A stretch of DNA of 64,000 bases from JAYVJH01 sp043777595 (lineage in GTDB: Bacteria; Bacteroidota; Bacteroidia; Cytophagales; Spirosomataceae): positions 1 to 64,000 of the forward strand of contig JAYWHT010000019.1 of assembly GCA_043777595.1 (NCBI GenBank). The letters are read 5' to 3'. This document shows, one piece after another, positions 36,153-43,944 of this stretch. The notes beneath the pieces were generated by a model. The model saw only the letters and a program-made list of their open reading frames with translations. It was not told the origin of the DNA and made no database searches. The stretch's first letter is position 1; each line of letters opens with the position of its first letter. A program made the translations under genes and the position numbers.

Positions 36153-36653
36153 AGTCGAAAAAAGGAACGCCTATATCCACCATTTTCGTGGTGGCATAGA
36201 AAATTTGTACACCTTTGTAACAGACAATAAAGTTTCATATGATGTAAAATTCAAACCCAGCGATTATATTCTTGAGAATCGCACACCTTTTTATGTACCT
36301 GCATTTGAGTTAATTATACGAGTAGCAAGCAATCCAAACGAAAAAAATCGCCACTTGACCCAAAAATAGCAGGGACTGTTGCAACTATTTTTGATGATTT
36401 TTTCAAGAACAACAACGAACAGGTTATCATTTATATCTGCGACTCGTCAGATGCACGAGAGGAGGCCAGGCGGCGCAAGTTCAATCAGTGGGTGGAGTAT
36501 TTTAAGGGAAATGAGTATCTGAAAGTAGATACCAAAATCATTGACCCGCTGGGCCCTATTTATTATAGTTCAATCATTCTTCGTACCAATAATCCCTACC
36601 GCAATCAAGTCATTCAGGTATTTATTGACTTGGCCGATGAAAACCAAAAGTAA
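36142..36653 (+). pseudogene. DUF6169 family gene with a -1 frameshift
   Basis: The first frame runs from ATG 36142 to a stop at 36369 (75 residues, up to PAFELIIRVASNPNEKN). The second frame, entered at 36348, continues SPLDPKIAGTVATIFDDFF and runs to TAA 36653 with the family's C-terminus (ICDSSDAREEARRRKFNQW, then DPLGPIYYSSIILRTNNPYR). The switch lies at a run of seven A (36341-36347) followed by T. Joined, the protein is about 169 residues, the normal family length. It could be a true pseudogene, a sequencing error in the homopolymer, or programmed -1 frameshifting at A-AAA-AAT. Confidence 0.75.
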
Positions 36654-36670
36654 TGCTTCAAATGATGCTG

Positions 36671-36869
36671 TTATCTCATGCCGTTGCTTGGTTCTGCCGA
36701 GTGATGACTATCGGTCGGCCTCTGGCCGATGTTATTTTATACTAACAACTACAAGTCGTCATTTGCCAGTAAAAGTAGTTTCTAATCAATTTGCCTAATA
36801 TAGTCAAAATATTCGGCCAAAGGCCGCACGACAGTAGTTACTCAGTAAAACCGAGCAACTGAAATGATA
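36671..36869. repeat. Pair of inverted REP-like elements
   Basis: About 70 bp at 36671-36742 and about 70 bp at 36799-36869 are related in opposite orientation. Shared blocks are GTTGCT-GGTT, GAGT-A-ACT, CGG and the palindromic CGGCC(T/C)-TGGCCGA core. Two diverged palindromic units head to head form a BIME-like or MITE-like structure. No transposase is encoded inside. Confidence 0.65.
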
Positions 36870-36879
36870 CCATCGCCAC

Positions 36880-37269
36880 TTATTTCTTCTTCAAAAAATA
36901 AAACAACCCAAGCCCTATACCCAGACCAATAAGCCCGAGGCCGAGACCGTACTGTTGCAAAAATGATGGCGAGTTGCCCATCATCGTAGTGCCAGACGGC
37001 ACAAGCAAATATCCCCCAACCAACGCCAACACTATCGAGGCCGCTATGGCCAATCTTGGATTGAGCGGTTGTACTTGTGGTTTTGTTATGTCTGTCTCTA
37101 TATTGACGGTCGTATATTTTTCGATAAGTTGCTGCCCACCTTGTTTCATTTTTAAATAGAAAGCAAACTCTTGCTCAAAAACAGGGTCTTGCCAGAGGCT
37201 GGCTGTTTCTTGATCCGACAGGTCGCCTGCCAATAGGTTTTTGAAGGTTGATGTATTATATTTTTCCAT
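36880..37269 (-). CDS. Small membrane protein with two hydrophobic helices
   Basis: A 129-residue protein of unknown family. About 65 soluble, acidic N-terminal residues (FKNLLAGDLSDQETASLW) precede a membrane helix (LAIAASIVLALVGGYLLV), a short loop and a second glycine-rich helix (GLGLGLIGLGIGLGLFYFL) ending in KKK. The layout, soluble N-terminus then membrane, resembles small anti-sigma factors, but no zinc or RskA motif is present. It is preceded by promoter element site V, 35 nt from the ATG. Confidence 0.75.
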   Translation of the reverse strand: MEKYNTSTFKNLLAGDLSDQETASLWQDPVFEQEFAFYLKMKQGGQQLIEKYTTVNIETDITKPQVQPLNPRLAIAASIVLALVGGYLLVPSGTTMMGNSPSFLQQYGLGLGLIGLGIGLGLFYFLKKK

Positions 37270-37304
37270 GATTTGTTTATCGTTAAATTTGTTTTCAAAA
37301 ATAC

Positions 37305-37332
37305 AGACGATTAAAGTCGCCTTTTTTTAAGT
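37305..37332 (-). promoter_or_regulatory. 28-bp ACTTAAAA-N15-CGTCT element, site V
   Basis: On the reverse strand the motif reads ACTTAAAA, 15 nt, CGTCT, with the same spacing as sites I-IV. It ends 35 nt before the start codon at 37269. It is the only copy in reverse orientation and faces the only reverse-strand gene of this set, which supports a promoter role. Confidence 0.6.
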
Positions 37333-38118
37333 CTATCTCTCCTTTTCCTCGCAACCTATTACACAATCTTGCAAACCAGTTCTGATATGCGTAATGCTGG
37401 TATTGACAGAGCCGCCGCTGGCATAGTCAAAGACCTCGGCCAGTAGTTCTGCCACTTGCGCCTCTTTGGTGCTGGGCTTGGCGATGTCTGCGTGTGCCGT
37501 TCTGAACTTGTTTAGCATAAGGCCGATGCCCTCAAAAGGATTGTATTGACTTTTCAATATACCTCTCAGTACCTGCTCTATTTGATCGGGGGTATGGTCT
37601 AAGACTTTGGCTACAAAGAGTGCGTAGCGTTTGGGGTCGGTGGTGACCAATTTTTCTAAACAATGTGTGGCACAACCCACCTCTGGAATAGATGACGTTT
37701 TAGATAGTCCCGCCACAATCTCATTCTCAAGTTCTACCAATAGCCGTAGTTTTTCTTTTGCTTTATCTATTTTTTCGTCTAAGTTTTCTTTGTTTTCTAT
37801 CGCCCGTTGTTGCAATAATCTGGCTTCGTCTTGGAGTCTGTCTTTCTTTTTTTGCAATAATTTAGGGTCTCTTTTGGTTTTATAGTCCAATTTGTCTCTG
37901 AGCAAATTACGATAAGCCTGATAGACCCAAGCTGGGCGGCTGTTGGCGTTCCAAAAAAGTGTGGAGTTAGTCAATATTCTTACTTGAAGGTCGCTACGAG
38001 CGTCTTTGATGCCCTCGAAGCCGAAGGTATCGGCAAATTTATTTTCCAAATTTTTGATTTCTGGCGCACGCAGCAGCGGCTCTAAGGCTGCATAAACTTC
38101 TGACAGTAAGGGAATCAT
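37333..38118 (-). CDS. Hypothetical coiled-coil protein
   Basis: A 261-residue soluble protein without a recognised family. The first 95 residues are mixed (NSRPAWVYQAYRNLLRDKLD), residues about 100-150 form a charged coiled coil (KKKDRLQDEARLLQQRAIEN), and the rest is helical with a Cys pair (VGCATHC) and another Cys pair near the C-terminus (CVIGCEEKER). No signal peptide is seen. It is not cotranscribed from site V, which lies downstream of its stop codon. Confidence 0.7.
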   Translation of the reverse strand: MIPLLSEVYAALEPLLRAPEIKNLENKFADTFGFEGIKDARSDLQVRILTNSTLFWNANSRPAWVYQAYRNLLRDKLDYKTKRDPKLLQKKKDRLQDEARLLQQRAIENKENLDEKIDKAKEKLRLLVELENEIVAGLSKTSSIPEVGCATHCLEKLVTTDPKRYALFVAKVLDHTPDQIEQVLRGILKSQYNPFEGIGLMLNKFRTAHADIAKPSTKEAQVAELLAEVFDYASGGSVNTSITHIRTGLQDCVIGCEEKER

Positions 38119-38170
38119 ATTTAGGGTTAGATAGGCGAGACATAAAATTACTAAATATATTTTAATGAAG

Positions 38171-38198
38171 ACTTAAAATTTCAAACATATAGTCGTCT
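38171..38198 (+). promoter_or_regulatory. 28-bp ACTTAAAA-N15-CGTCT element, site II
   Basis: ACTTAAAA, 15 nt, CGTCT. It lies 185 nt before the RiPP-like peptide gene, further than the other four copies from their genes. A CCAATCGTTGG palindrome follows at 38244-38255. Confidence 0.55.
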
Positions 38199-38383
38199 GG
38201 TATTTAAAGGCAAGAATTTATGGCAAAAAAAAACTTCGTTTATCCAATCGTTGGATTTTTTGCAAAAAAACAAGCCCGTAATTTTGCCTCAATTAACAGA
38301 ATACATACGACTACTATGTCTATTTATTCTACAAACGTAATTTTAATTATTTCAAATTTTACAAACAAAATCCAAAGCCAATC

Positions 38384-38518
38384 ATGCAAAAACCAAACAA
38401 ACCACTTGCCGCCAAGCGACAGTACCAAACGCCCACTCTACACAAAGTAGGAAGCCTCAAAACCATCACCCTCAAAGTAGGCTCAGTAGCAGACGGATTA
38501 ACTGAACGAGGCATCTAA
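38384..38518 (+). CDS. 44-residue peptide with lasso-type RiPP leader
   Basis: ATG 38384 opens a 44-residue frame. Residues 14-29 fit the lasso-peptide leader consensus Y-x-x-P-x-L-x3-G-x5-T: Tyr14, Pro17, Leu19, Gly23, Thr29 (YQTPTLHKVGSLKTIT). If Thr29 is at -2 the core starts at Lys31 and Asp37 could close a seven-residue ring; if Gly33 is the first core residue, Glu41 could close a nine-residue ring with a three-residue tail. No lasso synthetase (asparagine-synthetase-like) or leader peptidase is in the window. The gene lies 31 bp upstream of the large T9SS protein gene and is likely cotranscribed with it. Confidence 0.65.
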   Translation: MQKPNKPLAAKRQYQTPTLHKVGSLKTITLKVGSVADGLTERGI

Positions 38519-38549
38519 TCATTAAAAACACTTTTCAATTTCAAAAACT

Positions 38550-41285
38550 ATGAAACGAATTTTATTTATTGTTTTTCTACAGTTTGCTTGGCTAAGTGCC
38601 TCCGCTACCCCACCGAGCGACACTACCGCCACAAATGGTACTACCAACACACCCAACTGCGCTGTTACCAGTAGCTTGCCTTCTGGTAACTACCATACTT
38701 GTATAACCAGCCAAGCTCCCAGTTTAGCATCAATTACGCTTACAGCTTCAGGTGCAGGTTCTAACTACACTTGGTCGCCTGCTGCTGGGCTTAGTGCCAC
38801 AGCGGGTGCGAGTGTAGTAGCCAATCCAACCGTTACTACTACTTATACCCTCAACGGCACAGGATGCACTACACCTGTACAGGTAACTGTAACGGTTTTT
38901 AAACCACAGGGTACGCTCACAGCCAGCAACCTCAATCCGTGCCAAGGTACCCCAGTAGATTTTACATTGGTAGGCGCAAATGTCAATCAGTACAGTTGGA
39001 ATATCACCCCAAGTACGCTTAATAACGGTACTGATAACCCATTTGGTACAGGTGCAACACTTGCCACAACTAATACTCGCACATTACAAACCGCAGGTGG
39101 TAGCAATGGAATAAATCCTGGAAGCTACGACATCCAAGTACTGGCTTCTGACGTTAGATATGACAACGACCCAAATTCTTTGTCTTGTTATGATTTCAAT
39201 GCAACTCCTTTGACTATTACAATTCGTAGGCCAAGCGTAACTATAAAAAATCCTACATTGCCTGTATGTGTAGGCGAGGTAGTAACATTAGTAGCTTCAC
39301 CATTTCCGGCTGGGGTATATACTTATGCTTGGTCACCTGCAGCAGGACTGAGTAGTACTAGTAGTGCATCGGTAACTTTTACGGCCACGACAGCAATGAT
39401 AGGAATGAATCCCCCCTACTCAGTGCAGGTTACAGATGCTTATGGCTGTAAATCAATTATCGGAAACAGCGGCTTAGATGCTCCCATCTATGCCACTCCC
39501 ACAATTACTGTTACACCCTCAACAGCTACTATTTGCCCAGGGGGTGCGCCTGTTCAGCTTACGGCAAGTGGTGGTATAGCAAGCCCATTCTCGCCCGAAG
39601 ATCCATACACTTGGACACCCTCGACAGGGCTAAGTGCCACAACGGGGGCGGTAGTTAATGCTTCGCCAACCACTACAACTACATACACTGTTACAGGTAA
39701 AGATGTTAGAACGGGCTGTAAAGGCACGGCAACAGCAAAAGTGAGTGTATCTCAGTCAAATATCGTAACCATTACTCCCAATAAAACTGCAGTGTGTGTA
39801 GGTGAAATAGTAGCATTTGGAGTTGGTATAACTCCAAGTGCAGGCCCTTATACTTACAGATGGTTTATAAGCCCTAATACGCTGGCAAATGGAAGTGTTA
39901 ATCCTGTTGATGGTTCTACAAATGCTGCTTTATCGTTTAATACCTCTAATTATTCGCCTGGCGTTTATAATCTTGAATTGGAGGCAACGTCAGGCTTAGG
40001 TTGCACTTTTGCGTCAAACAGTGTCGCAATAACTGTTAATCCATCTCCGGATATTACCCTAAAAATTGACAAAAAAAGCTACTGCGTAGGTGATGTAGTT
40101 ACGATGACAGCCTCTGGCGCAAATAGTTATCTATGGAGTCCTGCTACGGGTTTGAGTGCTACTACGGGTTCATCGGTTACGTTTACTTTGGGCTCTACTT
40201 CGCCACCAGCTTATCAAGTTGTTGGCACAAATACCACCACGGGTTGTAGTGCAACAAAAACATTGAGTAGTTTAGGGGCTATTTATAATTCTCGACCAAC
40301 TATAACAACAAGTGGCTCAAAAACAGTATGTGGAGGTTCGAGTGCAGGACTGTCGGCAAGTGGTGCAAGTAGTTATATATGGAGTCCCGCTACTGGATTA
40401 AATACTACTACTGGGGCTAATGTTATCGCTGTCGTTAATGCTACCACTACTTACACTGTAACAGGTACAGATGCCAACGGATGCAAAAATACAGCAACTG
40501 CCAAAGTAACTATTGACCCAAGTTTAGGCCCCCCCAATCAAAGTATAACCTATAACTGTGAAACCAAAGTACTGACCATCATACCATCTGAGGCCATTAG
40601 TTCTTATATTTACTCAGTCAATGGCGTGCGCTATCCATCTAATGTTATTGGTCCTATTTTTGGAGTTTTGCCTGCCGATAATCCTATTTCTGTTCTTGTC
40701 GAATACAAAAGTATTAGTTGTTATACACTCGAAAAATTCACACTTCCTGCTTGCGCCCTCCCCGTAACATGGCTCAATACCACGGCAGTTCTCAACACCG
40801 ACAACACCGTATCGCTCAACTGGGAAACTGCCGCTGAGACACAAAACAAGGGCTTTGAGATAGAGCGCAGCAGCAATGCCAAGAGCTTTGAGCGTATTGG
40901 TTTTGTAGCGGCTTCGGAGCAAGCGTCAGATATCAAATCGTATAGTTTTATAGACAAGACGCCCATGTCTGAGGTCAATTATTACCGTCTCAAACAAATA
41001 GATAACGATGGCACTTTTTCGTACTCTCGCATCGTAGCAGCCAAAGTACAGGCCGAGACAGCCCTCAGGGTATTTCCAAATCCTGCTGGCGACTATGTGA
41101 TGGTAGAGAGCGACGAAATCATAGAAACCATACGACTAATAAGCCCGCTTGGCCAGCAAATCAAAACTAATAGCCCACTTTCAAAATCTGTCAAGTTATC
41201 GACTGATGGCTTGGCTACGGGTATTTATTTTTTAGAAATAGCAACAGGCGAGTATAGATATGTCAAAAAAATGATAAAACAATAG
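38550..41285 (+). CDS. Large cell-surface protein with Ig/PKD-like repeats and T9SS tail
   Basis: A 911-residue exported protein. Signal peptide (KRILFIVFLQFAWLSASA), then six or seven Ig-like repeats of about 90 residues, each carrying a version of YTWSPAAGLSATTGASV and TTTYTVTGTD. Several contain the C-x-G or vCvGe motif of gliding-motility SprB-like adhesins. A conserved C-terminal block (LPVTWLNTTAVLN, NWETAAETQNKGFEIERS) and the type A sorting domain (RVFPNPAGDYVMVES, ATGIYFLEIATGEYRYVKK) complete the T9SS cargo layout. A surface adhesin or matrix role is inferred. It follows the RiPP-like peptide gene. Confidence 0.9.
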   Translation: MKRILFIVFLQFAWLSASATPPSDTTATNGTTNTPNCAVTSSLPSGNYHTCITSQAPSLASITLTASGAGSNYTWSPAAGLSATAGASVVANPTVTTTYTLNGTGCTTPVQVTVTVFKPQGTLTASNLNPCQGTPVDFTLVGANVNQYSWNITPSTLNNGTDNPFGTGATLATTNTRTLQTAGGSNGINPGSYDIQVLASDVRYDNDPNSLSCYDFNATPLTITIRRPSVTIKNPTLPVCVGEVVTLVASPFPAGVYTYAWSPAAGLSSTSSASVTFTATTAMIGMNPPYSVQVTDAYGCKSIIGNSGLDAPIYATPTITVTPSTATICPGGAPVQLTASGGIASPFSPEDPYTWTPSTGLSATTGAVVNASPTTTTTYTVTGKDVRTGCKGTATAKVSVSQSNIVTITPNKTAVCVGEIVAFGVGITPSAGPYTYRWFISPNTLANGSVNPVDGSTNAALSFNTSNYSPGVYNLELEATSGLGCTFASNSVAITVNPSPDITLKIDKKSYCVGDVVTMTASGANSYLWSPATGLSATTGSSVTFTLGSTSPPAYQVVGTNTTTGCSATKTLSSLGAIYNSRPTITTSGSKTVCGGSSAGLSASGASSYIWSPATGLNTTTGANVIAVVNATTTYTVTGTDANGCKNTATAKVTIDPSLGPPNQSITYNCETKVLTIIPSEAISSYIYSVNGVRYPSNVIGPIFGVLPADNPISVLVEYKSISCYTLEKFTLPACALPVTWLNTTAVLNTDNTVSLNWETAAETQNKGFEIERSSNAKSFERIGFVAASEQASDIKSYSFIDKTPMSEVNYYRLKQIDNDGTFSYSRIVAAKVQAETALRVFPNPAGDYVMVESDEIIETIRLISPLGQQIKTNSPLSKSVKLSTDGLATGIYFLEIATGEYRYVKKMIKQ

Positions 41286-41332
41286 TCTGTTATTAGTCAC
41301 CATTTACCATTCACGCATTAAACACTAAACCC

Positions 41333-41674
41333 ATGTCTGCCAATTTATCTGAAATAATACTCCCGTTTTTTGAGCGCCGCCAATCAATACTCCTTAGCGA
41401 AATTGTGAGCATCGAGGCCGACCGCAACTATACCGAGTTTAGGTTTAGAGATGGTAGCGTGCTACTGACAGCCATCACTCTCAAACGTTACGAAGAGCGT
41501 ATCGTTCATTCGCCCTATTTCTGTCGGCTCAATCGGTCGTTTATCGTCAATCTGCAATGTGTAGCGGTTTATGACGACATGGTAACACTGCTCGATGGCC
41601 GCACGATGCAGCCTTCTCGCCGCCGAGTAAGTGAATTCAAACAAAAGCTGAAAGGTATGCGGTTGGTGTGTTGA
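41333..41674 (+). CDS. Stand-alone LytTR DNA-binding protein
   Basis: A 113-residue protein that is a single LytTR domain: LLSEIVSIEADRNYTEFRFRDG, then LKRYEERIVHSPYFCRLNRSFIVN, then DGRTMQPSRRRVSEFKQKL. There is no receiver domain, so it is not controlled by phosphorylation in the usual way. It lies 47 bp after the large T9SS protein gene and is a candidate local regulator of this exported-protein region. Confidence 0.9.
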   Translation: MSANLSEIILPFFERRQSILLSEIVSIEADRNYTEFRFRDGSVLLTAITLKRYEERIVHSPYFCRLNRSFIVNLQCVAVYDDMVTLLDGRTMQPSRRRVSEFKQKLKGMRLVC

Positions 41675-41712
41675 GTAAGTAGTGGATAGTGAAAAATGAA
41701 AAACAAAAGGTG

Positions 41713-41752
41713 TTTCTTCGGTGGTCTGTATTCTCACAGACCACCGAAGAAA
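41713..41752. terminator. Perfect 17-bp hairpin
   Basis: TTTCTTCGGTGGTCTGT (41713-41729) pairs perfectly with 41736-41752 around the 6-nt loop ATTCTC. There is no T-run directly after it. It separates the LytTR gene from the next promoter element and could end transcription or belong to the palindromic repeats of this region. Confidence 0.65.
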
Positions 41753-41804
41753 CTACCAAAAGTGTGATGCTCTGCGGCTAAGTAATCAAAAAAAATATTG
41801 CCAA

Positions 41805-41832
41805 ACTTAAAATCAAAGCCACTCAGTCGTCT
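41805..41832 (+). promoter_or_regulatory. 28-bp ACTTAAAA-N15-CGTCT element, site III
   Basis: ACTTAAAA, 15 nt, CGTCT, ending 44 nt before the ATG of the lipoprotein gene at 41877. It is nearly identical to site I over the first ten bases, while the middle is variable. Confidence 0.6.
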
Positions 41833-41876
41833 AAACTGATGAAAGCAATCTAATTATATATTTGACACAAACCAAA

Positions 41877-42347
41877 ATGAAAACTTTAAAAACCATCGCC
41901 TTAGTACTTGTTTTTAGCTGGCTCGCCAGTTGCAACATCGCCCAAGACATCATCGCCTCGGGCGCACCCAAAGCCGACAAGCTAATAGGAACATATACAG
42001 TAAACCGTTTGGAGTGGGGTAGCTTGGTGTTTAATTATCCTGGCAAAAATAGTTTTAAGAACAACGCCTCCGTACCGTCGGCGGTGATGCTCTCGATGCA
42101 GGTCAAGATTGAGAAATATAGTGATGAGTTGATAGGTCTAAGCCAGCCATCAGAGTTTGAGTTTGGTGGCTCGCCTACTTTCTCGACCGACCCCAAGACC
42201 ATCAAAACCCTTACCCTCAGCTACGAAGCCGACCGTACCAATCTCATGGACGGCAGCGTGATGGTGGGTTATGTAAAAAACAATATTTTGACTCTCAATT
42301 ACCAAAAAGACAATAGTCAATATTTGCTGACTGCCAATAAACTTTAA
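41877..42347 (+). CDS. Hypothetical lipoprotein
   Basis: A 156-residue protein from ATG 41877 (TTG 41862 is also in frame). The signal KTLKTIALVLVFSWLASC places the lipid-modified Cys at residue 19. The mature part is a short beta-rich domain (LIGTYTVNRLEWGSLVFNY, then VGYVKNNILTLNYQKDNSQY) of unknown family. It is probably the first gene of a pair with the 275-residue lipoprotein 36 bp further on, driven by promoter element site III. Confidence 0.8.
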   Translation: MKTLKTIALVLVFSWLASCNIAQDIIASGAPKADKLIGTYTVNRLEWGSLVFNYPGKNSFKNNASVPSAVMLSMQVKIEKYSDELIGLSQPSEFEFGGSPTFSTDPKTIKTLTLSYEADRTNLMDGSVMVGYVKNNILTLNYQKDNSQYLLTANKL

Positions 42348-42383
42348 AAATCAATTTCAATTTTACAACTAAACCTTTCAATT

Positions 42384-43211
42384 ATGAAACCTAACTTTAT
42401 CAAATTAACAACACTTGGCCTACTTGTATTTCAGCTAATGGTATTAACAAGTTGTCAGCGTCGCCTCTCCGCTTCGGTATATAATCCTGACAACTCGCTA
42501 TCTAAAATCTTACCTTTTTATATTCAAACCAATGTCAGAGAAGAGTCCTTAGATGCTAATTATCAAGACTTTATTGTAAAAAAAGGTACTGGAACGAGTT
42601 ATATTTCAACCGATCCATTTGGTTCTTTTTTTGCAGGCTTTGCCAATGCTTTCACCCAAGACAGATACATAAAAGACGAGAGAAAAAGTGATACCCGACT
42701 TATTATTGAACGAGATTTTGCCAATAATATTGGACAACGCACTGGTACTCGAAAAATGGTAGCAACTGTCAATATCATTACTTTCGCAGAAGGTAAATCT
42801 ATCAATCCTATTCCAGCAGCGGTACGGTTTGGTTTTGGTACTTTGCTTGGAGTAAATGCCTACAACGAAGTGCCAGCCGACCCTACAACAGGCAAAAAAA
42901 ACTTACTATATCCTGCATTTATGGTAACGTTAGGATTTGGTTTGAATTCTACGTTTTTCGGCATTCCCAGATGGCGAAAACAAAAAGCTATGGTTGGAGT
43001 AGAAGTACAATTAAGTGATTTGCAAGGCAACAGCATAGGTCGGTATTCGGGCGTTGGACAGGGTAATACAAAAACGGGCTGGTATCCATGGAATTATTCA
43101 AAGTATGGCGCTTTACATTATTCAAATATCAAGGCGGTTACTCAGGCAATGAATAGCATAAAAAGTCAGATAGAGACCGATTATGATAAAATAATGGAAT
43201 CAATAAACTAA
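42384..43211 (+). CDS. Hypothetical lipoprotein
   Basis: A 275-residue protein with a lipoprotein signal (LTTLGLLVFQLMVLTSCQ). The body has no recognised domain: an acidic N-terminal part, a hydrophobic Gly/Phe-rich middle (AVRFGFGTLLGVNAY, MVTLGFGLNSTFFG) that could insert into or bind a membrane, and a charged helical C-terminus. It lies 36 bp behind the smaller lipoprotein gene. The downstream 180 bp leads into the repeat that borders the MazF cassette. Confidence 0.75.
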   Translation: MKPNFIKLTTLGLLVFQLMVLTSCQRRLSASVYNPDNSLSKILPFYIQTNVREESLDANYQDFIVKKGTGTSYISTDPFGSFFAGFANAFTQDRYIKDERKSDTRLIIERDFANNIGQRTGTRKMVATVNIITFAEGKSINPIPAAVRFGFGTLLGVNAYNEVPADPTTGKKNLLYPAFMVTLGFGLNSTFFGIPRWRKQKAMVGVEVQLSDLQGNSIGRYSGVGQGNTKTGWYPWNYSKYGALHYSNIKAVTQAMNSIKSQIETDYDKIMESIN

Positions 43212-43269
43212 TGCAGATGTGCTAATACAAAAGTTATAAAATCATTTTCCACCCGCAACAGCGGAATAT

Positions 43270-43321
43270 AAAGTTAAACAAAAACAATTTCAAACAATGA
43301 AAACACAATGAATCAAACTCG
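43270..43321 (+). repeat. Direct repeat, left copy, flanking the MazF cassette
   Basis: A 52-bp segment, 48 of 52 bases identical to 43893-43944; the first 35 are identical. It includes the ATGAAAAC start of the PKD lipoprotein gene, but here the frame stops at once. The toxin gene's stop codon lies inside this copy. Confidence 0.85.
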
Positions 43322-43657
43322 CTGTATCAATTTTAGGATAGCAACAATAAGGTTATTAAAAAAAGGAATATTTACGGCACTCGCCTTGTGAAGAATTAAG
43401 GACTCGTTGAGTAGAAATATTTTGTGTAGTCGCACATAACTATCTAAAGGAAGCGGACGAAAAGCATAATCAGTAGGCAAAATAGAGAGTGATAGCGTAT
43501 CATTTTTTACTTGACTCGTTAATTGAACCAATAAATAGTCGCCTGTTTGATTGACTTGCTGGTTTGAGATAATCAATGCAGGTCGTTTTTTGGTTTGGGT
43601 CATGTCTGTAAATGGAAAATTGACCACTACAATATCGCCTTGTTTGTAGGTTGCCAT
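43313..43657 (-). CDS. MazF/PemK family toxin
   Basis: A 114-residue type II toxin of the MazF/PemK endoribonuclease fold. YKQGDIVVVNFPFTDMTQTKKRPALIIS is the conserved N-terminal SH3-like core with the R-P-A-L-V/I motif, and YLLVQLTSQ and VRLHKIFLLNES follow. Such toxins cleave mRNA at specific triplets or sequences. The antitoxin gene ends 5 bp upstream on the same strand, the standard order. The C-terminal few residues (QRV) and the stop codon are supplied by the left 52-bp repeat. Confidence 0.9.
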   Translation of the reverse strand: MATYKQGDIVVVNFPFTDMTQTKKRPALIISNQQVNQTGDYLLVQLTSQVKNDTLSLSILPTDYAFRPLPLDSYVRLHKIFLLNESLILHKASAVNIPFFNNLIVAILKLIQRV

Positions 43658-43662
43658 GGAGT

Positions 43663-43866
43663 TTACAATAATGTTTCCCAGCGTTCATCTTCGGTACTGT
43701 CCCATTCTTGGGCAAGGCTTTTTTGAGAGAGAATAGTAACAGAGTCGAGTTCCATAACAGGTTTAATAGTTATTTCAACTGTTTCTTGGCCAGCAAATAA
43801 TGTTTTGATAGACTCCAAGAGTGTCATCGTTATTTCTTGTGGATTGAGCCGATAAGTCGTAGTCAT
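43663..43866 (-). CDS. Antitoxin partner of MazF
   Basis: A 67-residue acidic protein (TTYRLNPQEITMTLLESIKT, then EITIKPVMELDS and an acidic tail EWDSTEDERWETLL). This resembles the short antitoxins paired with Bacteroidota PemK/MazF toxins; the acidic tail probably wraps the toxin. It is the first gene of the pair, 5 bp before the toxin gene. The DNA-binding part is not clearly of the AbrB or MetJ type. Confidence 0.8.
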   Translation of the reverse strand: MTTTYRLNPQEITMTLLESIKTLFAGQETVEITIKPVMELDSVTILSQKSLAQEWDSTEDERWETLL

Positions 43867-43892
43867 TTTTTCTGATTTCTAAATTTTATTAC

Positions 43893-43944
43893 AAAGTTAA
43901 ACAAAAACAATTTCAAACAATGAAAACCAAACAAATCAAACTCG
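43893..43944 (+). repeat. Direct repeat, right copy, flanking the MazF cassette
   Basis: The right copy overlaps the untranslated leader and first eight codons of the PKD lipoprotein gene. The pair encloses the two toxin-antitoxin genes. Confidence 0.85.

Noticed and set aside
36880..37269. Anti-sigma factor for the proposed ECF regulon
   Set aside because: The layout is suggestive, but there is no zinc-finger, FecR or RskA motif and no sigma gene next to it, so it is left as a membrane protein of unknown role.
38220..38450. A 76-codon forward frame starting 21 nt after promoter element site II
   Set aside because: It overlaps the RiPP-like peptide gene in another frame, runs through the CCAATCGTTGG repeat, and has no recognisable domain or composition of a real protein.
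38119..41285. A complete lasso-peptide cluster
   Set aside because: Only the precursor-like gene is present; no cyclase, RRE protein, leader peptidase or exporter gene is found in the window.
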